From NCBI GenBank assembly GCA_903879775.1, contig CAIRMY010000084.1, positions 1-8,064 of the forward strand: a stretch of DNA of 8,064 nucleotides, in the 5' to 3' direction. Below the pieces are notes generated by a model, which did not search any database, was not told the DNA's origin, and saw nothing but the letters and a program-made list of their open reading frames with translations. This DNA is from an uncultured Bacteroidota bacterium. GTDB lineage: Bacteria > Bacteroidota > Bacteroidia > NS11-12g > UBA955. Of the stretch, positions 1 through 6,444 are shown piece after piece (within the stretch, counting starts at the first letter, position 1; every line of letters begins with the position of its first letter). Made by a program: the position numbers and the translations under genes.

Positions 1-1
1 C

Positions 2-304
2 GACGCTTGGTGGCGCGAAACTGCTGGATATCAACAACACTACTCATATTCTCGCTTAAGGGCAATAGAAACGCGTAAATGGGTTGCTAGGAGTGCAAAT
101 ACTGGAACAAGTGGGTTCATTGATCCTACAGGACAAGAATATCAACATTCTGAATGGTTTAAGAAGCTGTGTTTAACACAAACCATTTATTCGAATCATG
201 CGATAACTATATACACCAGAATTGGTGATTTAGGCGTTTTGTTCCTTTTGGGAATCATAATCATTGGTTTGACGTATGATCAAGAGCGCAAGCGGATTGC
301 TTAG
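2..304 (+). CDS. lnt: Apolipoprotein N-acyltransferase, C-terminal part (5' end outside window)
   Basis: Inner-membrane enzyme that N-acylates the amino-terminal diacylglyceryl-cysteine of lipoproteins, the last step of lipoprotein maturation. The frame is open from position 2 and encodes 100 residues before TAG at 302-304. It starts with DAWW and continues through a QHYSYSRLRAIETRKWVARS stretch and NTGTSGFIDPTG. These match the strand after the catalytic cysteine of the Lnt nitrilase domain (E. coli Lnt has NDAWF, then RMRALE, then NNGITAVIGPQG). A hydrophobic segment at about residues 78-92 (LGVLFLLGIIIIGLT) followed by a basic tail is the final membrane helix. The catalytic Glu-Lys-Cys residues lie upstream, outside the window, so activity cannot be judged. 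The gene converges on galE and the two stop codons overlap. Confidence 0.9.
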   Translation, partial: DAWWRETAGYQQHYSYSRLRAIETRKWVARSANTGTSGFIDPTGQEYQHSEWFKKLCLTQTIYSNHAITIYTRIGDLGVLFLLGIIIIGLTYDQERKRIA

Positions 305-1317
305 GTGTTTTGATTTAATTTAAGTTGCCAATTCCAGGCATCTCTCATCATTTCATTGAGACCTCTTTTGGCTTTCCAGCCGAGAACATTTTCAACTTTG
401 GTGGTATCGGCCCATACTTTAACAACATCGCCAGGTCTACGAGGACCAATTTTATGTGGAACGGCAATTTTGTTTTCTTCTTCAAAAGAGCGGATCACCT
501 CTAACACTGAAAAACCATTGCCAGTGCCAATATTGAATACTTCAAAGCTTTCCAATTGCTGTTTATTGAGCAAACGTTCCACCGCTTTAACGTGTGCCTC
601 TGCAAGGTCCATCACGTGAATATAATCGCGAATACAGGTTCCATCTGGGGTTTCGTAATCGCTACCAAAAATGGTTAATTCTTTGCGAATACCTGCCACG
701 GTTTGGGTTAAAAATGGAATTAAATTATTGGGTACGCCGAGCGGTAATTCACCAAGTGCTGCGGTAGGATGTGCGCCAATGGGGTTGAAATAACGAAGGC
801 ATTGGGTATTGCACCAAGAAGCATTGTCGTTAAGAATAATTTCACCCATTTGTTTGGTGGCACCATAAGGAGATTGAGCGGGTTTAGTGCTTGTACTTTC
901 AGAAACAGGCACAGTATCGGGCTCACCATAAACGGTGCAGCTGCTCGAGAATACGAGATTCGATAAATTGTGTTGCTGCATCACTTCGAGCACTGAGATA
1001 AGTCCCCCCAAATTATTATGATAATACATGAGCGGTTTTTCAACACTTTCGCCAACGGCTTTAAAAGCTGCAAAGTGAATGATAGCTTCTGGTTTGTGTG
1101 ATTCAATAAGATTTGAAAGGGCAATTTTATCGTTCACATCGGCATTTATAAAGGTTGGTTTATATCCAATGAGGGACTGAATTCCGTCCATTGCACTCAT
1201 GAGCGAGTTGCTCAAATTGTCTATGATAATTGGTTCAAAACCAGCTTCGTGTAAACATACAACAGTATGAGAACCAATGAACCCAAGGCCACCAGTGACT
1301 AAAATTTTCTTTTTCAT
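301..1317 (-). CDS. galE: UDP-glucose/UDP-sugar 4-epimerase GalE
   Basis: Cytoplasmic NAD-dependent extended short-chain dehydrogenase that interconverts UDP-glucose and UDP-galactose, possibly also the N-acetylated pair. The 338 residues match the normal GalE length. The Rossmann motif TGGLGFIGSH is at residues 8-17, the nucleotide-binding aspartate is in IIDNLSNS (31-38), and the catalytic residues are Ser126 (in FSSSCTVYG), Tyr151 and Lys155 (YGATK), equivalent to E. coli Ser124, Tyr149 and Lys153. The UDP-binding region RYFNPIGAHP and the C-terminal RRPGDVVKVWAD are intact. The residue matching E. coli Tyr299 is Val301, which may widen substrate range. The ATG at 1315-1317 overlaps the TGA of the upstream acyltransferase gene as ATGA, so translation is probably coupled. 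No Shine-Dalgarno is visible. The stop (301-303) overlaps that of convergent lnt, leaving no intergenic terminator. Confidence 0.96.
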   Translation of the reverse strand: MKKKILVTGGLGFIGSHTVVCLHEAGFEPIIIDNLSNSLMSAMDGIQSLIGYKPTFINADVNDKIALSNLIESHKPEAIIHFAAFKAVGESVEKPLMYYHNNLGGLISVLEVMQQHNLSNLVFSSSCTVYGEPDTVPVSESTSTKPAQSPYGATKQMGEIILNDNASWCNTQCLRYFNPIGAHPTAALGELPLGVPNNLIPFLTQTVAGIRKELTIFGSDYETPDGTCIRDYIHVMDLAEAHVKAVERLLNKQQLESFEVFNIGTGNGFSVLEVIRSFEEENKIAVPHKIGPRRPGDVVKVWADTTKVENVLGWKAKRGLNEMMRDAWNWQLKLNQNT

Positions 1318-1898
1318 GGATTTAATGCGGAAACGGTATTGTTAAGGAGTTGATATTTTTCATTTGATGAGGGACAGAAAGCGATTCCCTCAGGGTTAAA
1401 GGTAAGTTTGTGACCGAGTTTGCTCATCCATCCAATTTGCTTGGCAGGATTTCCAACTACAAGGGCAAAATCAGGAATATCCTTTACAACAACTGCACCT
1501 GCACCAATGAATGCATATTGTCCGATGGTTATGCCACAAACGATGGTTGCATTTGCACCAATAGAAGATCCTTTTTTAACCACGGTGGTTTTAAATTCAC
1601 TTTTTCGTTCTACAAAGGCTCTTGGATTGATCACATTGGTGAAGACCATGCTTGGTCCAAGGAAGCAATCGTCTTCAACAATTACATTGGCGTAAACACT
1701 CACATTATTTTGAATTTTAACACCATTCCCTATTGAAACATTGTTATCGATATATACATTTTGGCCAATATTACAGTTACTTCCAATGACTGCATTTGGC
1801 ATCACATGGCAAAAGTGCCAAATTTTGGTTTTTTGCCCAATTTGGGCACCGTCATCGATAATTGTTGAAGGGTGGGCAAAAAAGTGTTGGTCCGACAT
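1314..1898 (-). CDS. wbpD: WbpD/WlbB-type UDP-sugar N-acetyltransferase (left-handed beta-helix)
   Basis: Cytoplasmic acetyl-CoA-dependent acyltransferase of 194 residues built from hexapeptide repeats (IGSNCN, IGQNVY, IGNGVK, IGANAT, IGAGAV and others) from about residue 11 to 150. The signature stretch KIWHFCHV (25-32), KIQNNVSVY (61-69), GPSMVFTNVINPR (81-93) and GNPAKQIGWM (149-158) is that of WbpD (Pseudomonas) and WlbB (Bordetella). Those enzymes acetylate the 3-amino group of UDP-2-acetamido-3-amino-2,3-dideoxyglucuronate on the way to 2,3-diacetamido-sugars of O-antigen. Asn88 in FTNV appears to match the functionally important Asn84 of WlbB. The short C-terminal tail has a single cysteine near a CPSSNEKY stretch. 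The gene is first in a two-gene unit and overlaps galE by 4 bp. The partner dehydrogenase and aminotransferase genes are not in the window, so the exact sugar substrate is inferred from the family. Confidence 0.85.
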   Translation of the reverse strand: MSDQHFFAHPSTIIDDGAQIGQKTKIWHFCHVMPNAVIGSNCNIGQNVYIDNNVSIGNGVKIQNNVSVYANVIVEDDCFLGPSMVFTNVINPRAFVERKSEFKTTVVKKGSSIGANATIVCGITIGQYAFIGAGAVVVKDIPDFALVVGNPAKQIGWMSKLGHKLTFNPEGIAFCPSSNEKYQLLNNTVSALNP

Positions 1899-1970
1899 GA
1901 ATACGAAGGTAATAAAATTGTTTGAAAGGGAACTTGGGTAAAGAGTGAAGTATCTGAATTTTTAGTAAAA

Positions 1971-2001
1971 GAGAAAAGGCTGCCATCGGCAGCCTTTTCT
2001 T
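1971..2001 (-). terminator. Rho-independent terminator of the OmpA-family gene
   Basis: A perfect 13-bp inverted repeat has arms at 1972-1984 and 1988-2000 around a 3-nt loop. The core is GGCTGCC/GGCAGCC and both ends are A/T. It lies 23 nt past the stop of the OmpA-family gene. On the - strand the stem is followed by a T-rich run (TCTCTTTTACT). The right arm on the + strand also ends in TTTTCTT, so it could work in both directions, but no + strand gene reads into it. The remaining 1899-1970 spacer should hold the promoter of the acyltransferase-galE pair. Confidence 0.85.
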
Positions 2002-2023
2002 GAATATGCTTTAAATATGTATA

Positions 2024-3676
2024 TTAGAAAGAAAGTTTGAAATCAACTCTACGATTTTTCTCTTTTCCTTTAGGAGTAGCGTTATCGGCGATTGGCATTT
2101 CAGAGCCATAACCAACTGATGTCATTCTAGATTCAGCAACACCTGCATTGATTAAGTAGCGTTTTACTGCTTCAGCACGCTTTTGGCTTAATTCTTTATT
2201 TGCAGTGGCATCTCCAACATTGTCGGTATGACCTTGAATTTCAACGTTAGCTTTAGGTTCAGAGTTCAATAATTTAGCCAAGTCATCTAAGCTTTTGAAA
2301 GAAGCAGCAACAATAGCGTCTTTGTTCGTTTCGAAATTGATACCTTTTGCAGCAAGAGCAATTTTTTGAACTGTTTCTTTTTTAACTTCAGGGCAACCTT
2401 TATTCGCTACAATACCTACATCATTAGGGCATTTGTCGATATTATTGTAAACACCGTCGCCATCAGTATCAGGGCAACCTTCACCTGCAACACTACCTGC
2501 AACATCAGGACATTTGTCTAATTTGTCTTCAACACCGTCGCCATCAGTATCAGGGCAACCTTTGAATAATTTAAGACCTTTAATAGCTGGGCAAGCATCT
2601 TCTTTATCAGAGATACCGTCACCATCTGCATCAGGGCAACCGTTGTATTCAGCAGGACCTTTATCTTTCGGACAAGCGTCTAATTTATCTTCAATACCAT
2701 CGCCATCGGTATCAGGGCAACCTTTAAATTCAATTGCACCTTTAACTTCTGGGCAATTATCATCGGCGTCTAAAATTTTATCGCCATCTGTATCTGCAGG
2801 GCAACCTACGCTATCAACATATTTTCTGTATTTAGCTTCAGTACCTTTACAAAGGTCATATTTGTTAGGAACACCATCTTCGTCTGAATCGGCAAGTCTT
2901 TTAACACGACCACCACCGCTATTACTTTCGCTTAGAGCAAAAGCAAAACCAATGTTATTATAACCCCAAACATCATTGGTACGATATAATTTATTTACAA
3001 GAGGTTTGTCGATACTAGGCATTGGATCAGGGTCGTTAGAACCATCCCAACGATCGTTGAACGTATAGGTTAAAACATAAGACCAAGCAAGAGAAAGCCT
3101 GTCAGTTAAACCTAGTTTAAAACCAAGTCCACCTTGCATTTGAGCTCCAATATCTTGAATAGTATTGTCTACATTGTGCACAGTTCCCCATTGGTCAACG
3201 CGGGTAGCGGCAACGTATGGGTGTGGACCCCATTTAATTGTTGAATGCACATAATATGCACCAATTGCACCATACACATAAGGTGCAAATTTTGAATCTT
3301 CAGCTAAAAGAACACCGTTATTTAATTTATAACGAACCCCAAAAGACAAATCAGCTGTATTTGCTCTAAAGCTTTTCCAGATAATATCTTTTTCTTTCAC
3401 GAAAGAGTCGAAACTTCTCGTAAATCCAACATCACCAGCAGAAATATTGACAACACCATCGAAAGAAGGGCTAATATTGTGGGTATAAGTGATTCCGCCT
3501 CCTTGGTAAATTGGTTTTTGGGCGAAAAGCAGGCTTGTTCCCATATCACCAAGATATTCTCTGAGACCAAAATTGGCTTCAATTCCATGAGAACCATTGC
3601 CTTGTGCAGACAAATTTCCAGCAAAAAGGGAAATAATTGCAGGAAGAAAAATTGCTTTTAGGTAGTTTTTATGCAT
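2024..3676 (-). CDS. OmpA-family outer-membrane protein with TSP3 calcium-binding repeats
   Basis: Abundant-type outer-membrane protein that anchors the outer membrane to peptidoglycan; 550 residues from the chosen ATG. Order: signal peptide 1-24 (hydrophobic core, cleavage after LSA before QG); an OmpA-like beta-barrel of about 26-258 rich in alternating aromatic strands; about six thrombospondin type 3 repeats (263-430) of the form DTDGDGxxDxxDxCP; and a C-terminal OmpA/MotB peptidoglycan-binding domain (about 438-550). The motif IQGHTDNVG then LSQKRAEAV supplies Asp485 and Arg500, the equivalents of E. coli OmpA Asp271 and Arg286 that bind diaminopimelate. The protein ends in Phe, usual for outer-membrane barrels. 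An in-frame TTG 36 nt upstream (3712) is rejected as the start because it lies inside the probable promoter and would put a polar extension before the signal peptide. The gene has its own promoter and terminator, so it is likely monocistronic. Confidence 0.93.
   Translation of the reverse strand: MHKNYLKAIFLPAIISLFAGNLSAQGNGSHGIEANFGLREYLGDMGTSLLFAQKPIYQGGGITYTHNISPSFDGVVNISAGDVGFTRSFDSFVKEKDIIWKSFRANTADLSFGVRYKLNNGVLLAEDSKFAPYVYGAIGAYYVHSTIKWGPHPYVAATRVDQWGTVHNVDNTIQDIGAQMQGGLGFKLGLTDRLSLAWSYVLTYTFNDRWDGSNDPDPMPSIDKPLVNKLYRTNDVWGYNNIGFAFALSESNSGGGRVKRLADSDEDGVPNKYDLCKGTEAKYRKYVDSVGCPADTDGDKILDADDNCPEVKGAIEFKGCPDTDGDGIEDKLDACPKDKGPAEYNGCPDADGDGISDKEDACPAIKGLKLFKGCPDTDGDGVEDKLDKCPDVAGSVAGEGCPDTDGDGVYNNIDKCPNDVGIVANKGCPEVKKETVQKIALAAKGINFETNKDAIVAASFKSLDDLAKLLNSEPKANVEIQGHTDNVGDATANKELSQKRAEAVKRYLINAGVAESRMTSVGYGSEMPIADNATPKGKEKNRRVDFKLSF
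2393..2890 (-). repeat. Tandem TSP3 repeat array inside the OmpA-family gene
   Basis: This coding repeat has an 81-bp (27-residue) period. Equivalent positions start at 2451, 2532, 2613, 2694 and about 2775, with a more diverged N-terminal unit before them. Each unit encodes an acidic calcium-binding loop (DTDGDG or DADGDG) followed by xxDxxDxCP and a hydrophobic linker ending in GCP. The unit around 2775 carries a 3-bp insertion (one extra alanine, GCPADTDGD). Two copies share 32 identical bases (2450-2481 and 2531-2562). The array is probably a rigid spacer between barrel and peptidoglycan-binding domain. Confidence 0.9.
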
Positions 3677-3709
3677 ATTCTTGTTAGTTTTATTGAGTTT
3701 AGTAGTTGA

Positions 3710-3717
3710 CAAATATA
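3710..3717 (-). promoter_or_regulatory. Candidate -7 promoter element of the OmpA-family gene
   Basis: Read on the - strand this is TATATTTG, a full match to the Bacteroidota -7 consensus TAnnTTTG. It lies 33 nt before the chosen ATG, giving a short AT-rich leader. No clear -33 TTTG is present at the usual 17-23 bp spacing; the region there is a T-run. The rest of the 177-bp spacer (3677-3853) is very AT-rich with homopolymer runs and holds no ORF of note. Confidence 0.5.
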
Positions 3718-3853
3718 AGAAACTCTTATTTAAAAAAAAGTTTTTTAAGAAATTTTACACATATACTTCACATTTTTTTTTCAACAAGAAAACGAAGACG
3801 AAAAAAATTCATCATTTTTTGTTTAGAACGAAGATAAAGTTGATTTAAACTTC

Positions 3854-4312
3854 CTAATTATAAATTTGCAAAATATTGGCATCTTTTTGGATTTTATACT
3901 GAGCCAATCTACCAGCGGCTGGTGAATTCGTTGGAAAACCTTGAAAGTTATATTTGCTATCGCAACATTTAGAGAAATTGGAACCAATATACTCACCACA
4001 AACAAATTGTAGGTTCATGGTATCTACCCAAATTTTGGAACATGTTTTAGAAGGTTCAAAGGCGCATGATCTTTCAAATGCATACCAATTATCGTCGTAA
4101 TCATGAATCACCAACACTCCTTTAATGCCCCCATCAAAGTAGGCAAATTCACCAGGATTGCTTAAATACATATATGAACTTAAATTTAAATCAAACACAA
4201 TGTTTACTGGACCCGTAGGAATGCTTTGGGTCACAGATCGAGAGTCATCGCAGGAGGAAATATTCCCTAGAAGAAATAAGATACAAACAATATGGATGGT
4301 TTTCTTAATCAT
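3854..4312 (-). CDS. Small lipoprotein with a degenerate Rieske-like fold, unknown function
   Basis: Probable envelope lipoprotein of 152 residues. A type II signal peptide ends in the lipobox ISSC, with Cys21 followed by two aspartates. The body resembles Rieske-like proteins of Bacteroidota: GGIKGVLVIHDYDDNWYAFERSC (residues 61-83), a variable middle, then CCDSKYNFQG...SPAAGRLAQYKI (116-141), parallel to the CPCHGSxF...GPAxxPLxxY region of Rieske domains. The iron-sulfur histidines are missing: the first box has Phe85 where C-x-H needs His, and the second has Cys117 in the His position. Five cysteines (83, 91, 105, 116, 117) could form disulfides instead. I see no assigned function. The ATG overlaps the end of the dehydrogenase gene by 8 bp; longer in-frame starts further upstream would bury the signal peptide. 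It is the last gene of the run; only a weak A/T hairpin follows. Confidence 0.8.
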   Translation of the reverse strand: MIKKTIHIVCILFLLGNISSCDDSRSVTQSIPTGPVNIVFDLNLSSYMYLSNPGEFAYFDGGIKGVLVIHDYDDNWYAFERSCAFEPSKTCSKIWVDTMNLQFVCGEYIGSNFSKCCDSKYNFQGFPTNSPAAGRLAQYKIQKDANILQIYN

Positions 4313-5147
4313 ATTTATAAAACCCACGACCTGTTTTTTTGCCGTGATGTCCTGCATCCACTTTTTGTTTTTGAATGCGGCTTGGTCTAAATTTAGAATC
4401 GTAATTAAATTGTTCGAACATTGAACTCGTGACCGAATAATTTGTATCAACACCAATTAAATCCATTAATTTAAACGGGCCCATTTTGAAGCCGGTTGCT
4501 TCGATAAGAGAATCGATATCTTGAAATTCTGCTACACCTTCTTCTGCAATTTTAAGTGCTTCAACATAGAAATGACGGGCAACACGATTTACAATAAAGC
4601 CAGGAGCATCTTTTGTATATACACAGGTTTTACCTAACGATTTTGCCCAATTGAAAGCCAATTCCGCAACGGCAGGTTCAGTTGAGGCGCTTTGAATGAT
4701 TTCAACGAGCTTCATAATATGAGCTGGATTGAAGAAATGAACCCCCACCAAGCGTTCAGGATTGTTTAATCCATTGGCAATTTGCGTAATCGGAATGGAA
4801 GAAGTATTTGTTGCAAAAATTGAATCTTTAGCATTGATTGTTTCGAGGTGTTGAAACAATTCTCTTTTGATGTTTAAATTTTCAAGAATGGCCTCAATGA
4901 TAAAATCAGCTGTGAGTTTATTTCTATCTTCGGTGGTTGAAAGCAATTCAAGTGCAGATTTCTTTTGAATCTCAGTGACTTTACCTTTTTCAACAGAAAT
5001 TTCTAATTGTTTATGAATGTAAGCAATGGCTTTATTAAGAGCTTCCGGCTTTACATCGTAAATCATGGTAGGGTAACCAGCAAGAATACTGCTCATTGCA
5101 ATTCCAGACCCCATTACGCCAGATCCAATAACAATAACATTTTTCAT
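4305..5147 (-). CDS. hbd: 3-hydroxybutyryl-CoA dehydrogenase (3-hydroxyacyl-CoA dehydrogenase family)
   Basis: Cytoplasmic NAD(P)-dependent oxidoreductase that interconverts 3-hydroxyacyl-CoA and acetoacetyl/3-oxoacyl-CoA, used in butyrate-type metabolism or beta-oxidation. Its 280 residues are typical of the single-domain-pair Hbd/PaaH type without a fused hydratase. The N-terminal Rossmann motif GSGVMGSGIA is at residues 8-17. Catalytic and substrate residues are all present with standard spacing: Ser116 (NTSS), His137 (GVHFFNP), Glu149 and Asn187 (PGFIVNR). The C-terminal domain ends GRGFYKYD, as usual for the family. The choice between 3-hydroxybutyryl-CoA and 3-hydroxyadipyl-CoA (PaaH) cannot be made from sequence alone; no phenylacetate genes are nearby. 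It starts 10 bp after the EnvC-like gene with no Shine-Dalgarno and overlaps the lipoprotein gene by 8 bp, so it is probably co-transcribed with both. Confidence 0.92.
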   Translation of the reverse strand: MKNVIVIGSGVMGSGIAMSSILAGYPTMIYDVKPEALNKAIAYIHKQLEISVEKGKVTEIQKKSALELLSTTEDRNKLTADFIIEAILENLNIKRELFQHLETINAKDSIFATNTSSIPITQIANGLNNPERLVGVHFFNPAHIMKLVEIIQSASTEPAVAELAFNWAKSLGKTCVYTKDAPGFIVNRVARHFYVEALKIAEEGVAEFQDIDSLIEATGFKMGPFKLMDLIGVDTNYSVTSSMFEQFNYDSKFRPSRIQKQKVDAGHHGKKTGRGFYKYD

Positions 5148-5157
5148 TGGTGCAAAG

Positions 5158-6444
5158 TTAGCGAGACTTTATCCAAAATTGAGGATTTTGTTTTTCTTGT
5201 CCCTCCCAAATTTGAAATTGGAGGATGCATTTATCTTCATCGTCGGTCATAACCTTTCCAATTTTCTCTCCATTGTTAATGATTTGTCCTTTTTGAACAT
5301 AAACATCGCTCAATCTAGAGTAAACGGTAAAGTAGGCACCATGGTTCACCAGTATGGCTTCTCCTTGGCCTGGTATGGAAAGAATTGCACTTACGGTACC
5401 CTTGAAAATTGATTTTACAGTTGAATTTTTGGGCGTGGTAATGTCGATACCGTTATTCACCTCTTCAATATCTTGAAATTCTGGATGACGGTGACGGCCA
5501 AATCCTTGAGAAATAAAACCGCGTTCCACGGGCCACGGAAGTCCACCCTTGTTATATTCAAATGAAAGACTCAAGGCTTTGGCTTCAGGGGTGAGTGCAT
5601 TTTCAGAAGTTGCAGATGAATTTTTAGCATTCTTGCTTCCCGATTTACTTGGGGCTGCCTTTGCAATTTCACGCTTTTGACGGCGGCGTTCAGCTTCAAT
5701 TTCACGCGCAATGGCTTTGCTAATTTCTCTATTTAATTTGGCTACCTGCTTTTCGTTTTCTCGAATTTTTTCCCGCAGTTCCTTTTCTCTCGATGAGAGT
5801 TCTACAACAAGTTTTTGTTTGGTGGTTTTATCAATTTCTAATTCTTGCTTTTCTATTTCTTTAGCAGAAAGCAAAGATACTTTTTGCTTTTTGGTGTGAT
5901 TTAATTCGGCAATTGCATCAGACACTTGTTGTGCTTGAATTTGAATTGAAGCAACTTGGTTTCTCCTGAAGTCAGAAAGTTTTTTCAAATATTTCCAACG
6001 ATGTAGGGCTTGCTTGATATTATTAGAAGAAAATAGAAAAACGATTTCACGACCCGATTTTCTAGTTTTATATGCTTTTCGGATGGTTTTATTGAGTTTT
6101 TCCTTTTCTCTCTCAAATGCAAATTTCAAGGTTTCCAAACGCATTGTTTGGGTGAAAATATCGCCATCGGCAATGATAATTTCAGTTTGAATGCCCACAA
6201 TAAGCTCGGTTCTTTGCTCAATAATTCTATTGATTGTGCTTAACTGATGCAAAGTTGTGCGCTTTTCTTTCTGAGTAGACAACAGAATTCTCTTGTTTTC
6301 AGCAATGTCTAACTCAACTTTCTTACGTTTGGCTTCGAGCTGTTGTCGGTTGGTTTGAGCCATCGACGAAGGCCAGCAAAAACTCACCACTAAAGCAGTA
6401 GCAACCGCAAATTGGCTAATTTTTTTGAATCGAAACGCGCTCAT
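5158..6444 (-). CDS. envC: EnvC-like murein hydrolase activator (coiled coil plus degenerate LytM/M23 domain)
   Basis: Probable periplasmic activator of cell-wall amidases at division; 428 residues from the chosen ATG. A signal peptide (1 to about 30, ending SSMAQ) is followed by a long charged coiled coil (about 31-265) containing the EnvC-like stretch IVFLFSSNNIKQALHRWKYLKKL. A Lys/Ser/Ala-rich linker leads to a LytM domain (about 302-427) beginning GGLPWPVERGFISQGFGRHRHP. Zinc-binding positions are lost: the HxGxD motif reads NNGID (Asn331 for His, Asp334 kept), and the terminal HxH reads LQFQIW (Gln409 and Gln411). NHG with His368 remains. This matches EnvC, which is catalytically dead and activates amidases, not an active endopeptidase. 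An upstream ATG at 6483 is possible, but 6444 gives a proper signal peptide. Even so it overlaps the DUF4292 gene by 29 bp. In other bacteria EnvC acts under FtsEX; that link is inferred here. Confidence 0.88.
   Translation of the reverse strand: MSAFRFKKISQFAVATALVVSFCWPSSMAQTNRQQLEAKRKKVELDIAENKRILLSTQKEKRTTLHQLSTINRIIEQRTELIVGIQTEIIIADGDIFTQTMRLETLKFAFEREKEKLNKTIRKAYKTRKSGREIVFLFSSNNIKQALHRWKYLKKLSDFRRNQVASIQIQAQQVSDAIAELNHTKKQKVSLLSAKEIEKQELEIDKTTKQKLVVELSSREKELREKIRENEKQVAKLNREISKAIAREIEAERRRQKREIAKAAPSKSGSKNAKNSSATSENALTPEAKALSLSFEYNKGGLPWPVERGFISQGFGRHRHPEFQDIEEVNNGIDITTPKNSTVKSIFKGTVSAILSIPGQGEAILVNHGAYFTVYSRLSDVYVQKGQIINNGEKIGKVMTDDEDKCILQFQIWEGQEKQNPQFWIKSR

Noticed and set aside
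1410..1736. Overlapping + strand open frames opposite the acyltransferase
   Set aside because: They have no recognisable motif and low-complexity composition, and lie within a well-supported gene on the - strand.
1904..1911. TACCTTCG on the - strand just before the acyltransferase ATG as a -7 box
   Set aside because: It differs from TAnnTTTG by one base, has no good -33 partner, and would give an almost leaderless mRNA; the real promoter is probably elsewhere in 1899-1970.
2514..2963. Open frame of 149 codons on the + strand opposite the TSP3 repeats
   Set aside because: It is a Ser/Pro-rich shadow created by the repeated acidic codons on the other strand; the - strand frame has clear domains.
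3802..3820. A/T-only hairpin (7-bp arms, 5-nt loop) downstream of the lipoprotein gene
   Set aside because: It has no G-C pairs and occurs in a homopolymer-rich spacer; too weak to call a terminator, though its place 34 nt past the operon end is suggestive.
4313..4456. N-terminal extension of the lipoprotein frame into the hbd gene
   Set aside because: It would bury the lipoprotein signal peptide and overlap hbd by about 150 bp; the ATG at 4312 gives a clean lipobox.
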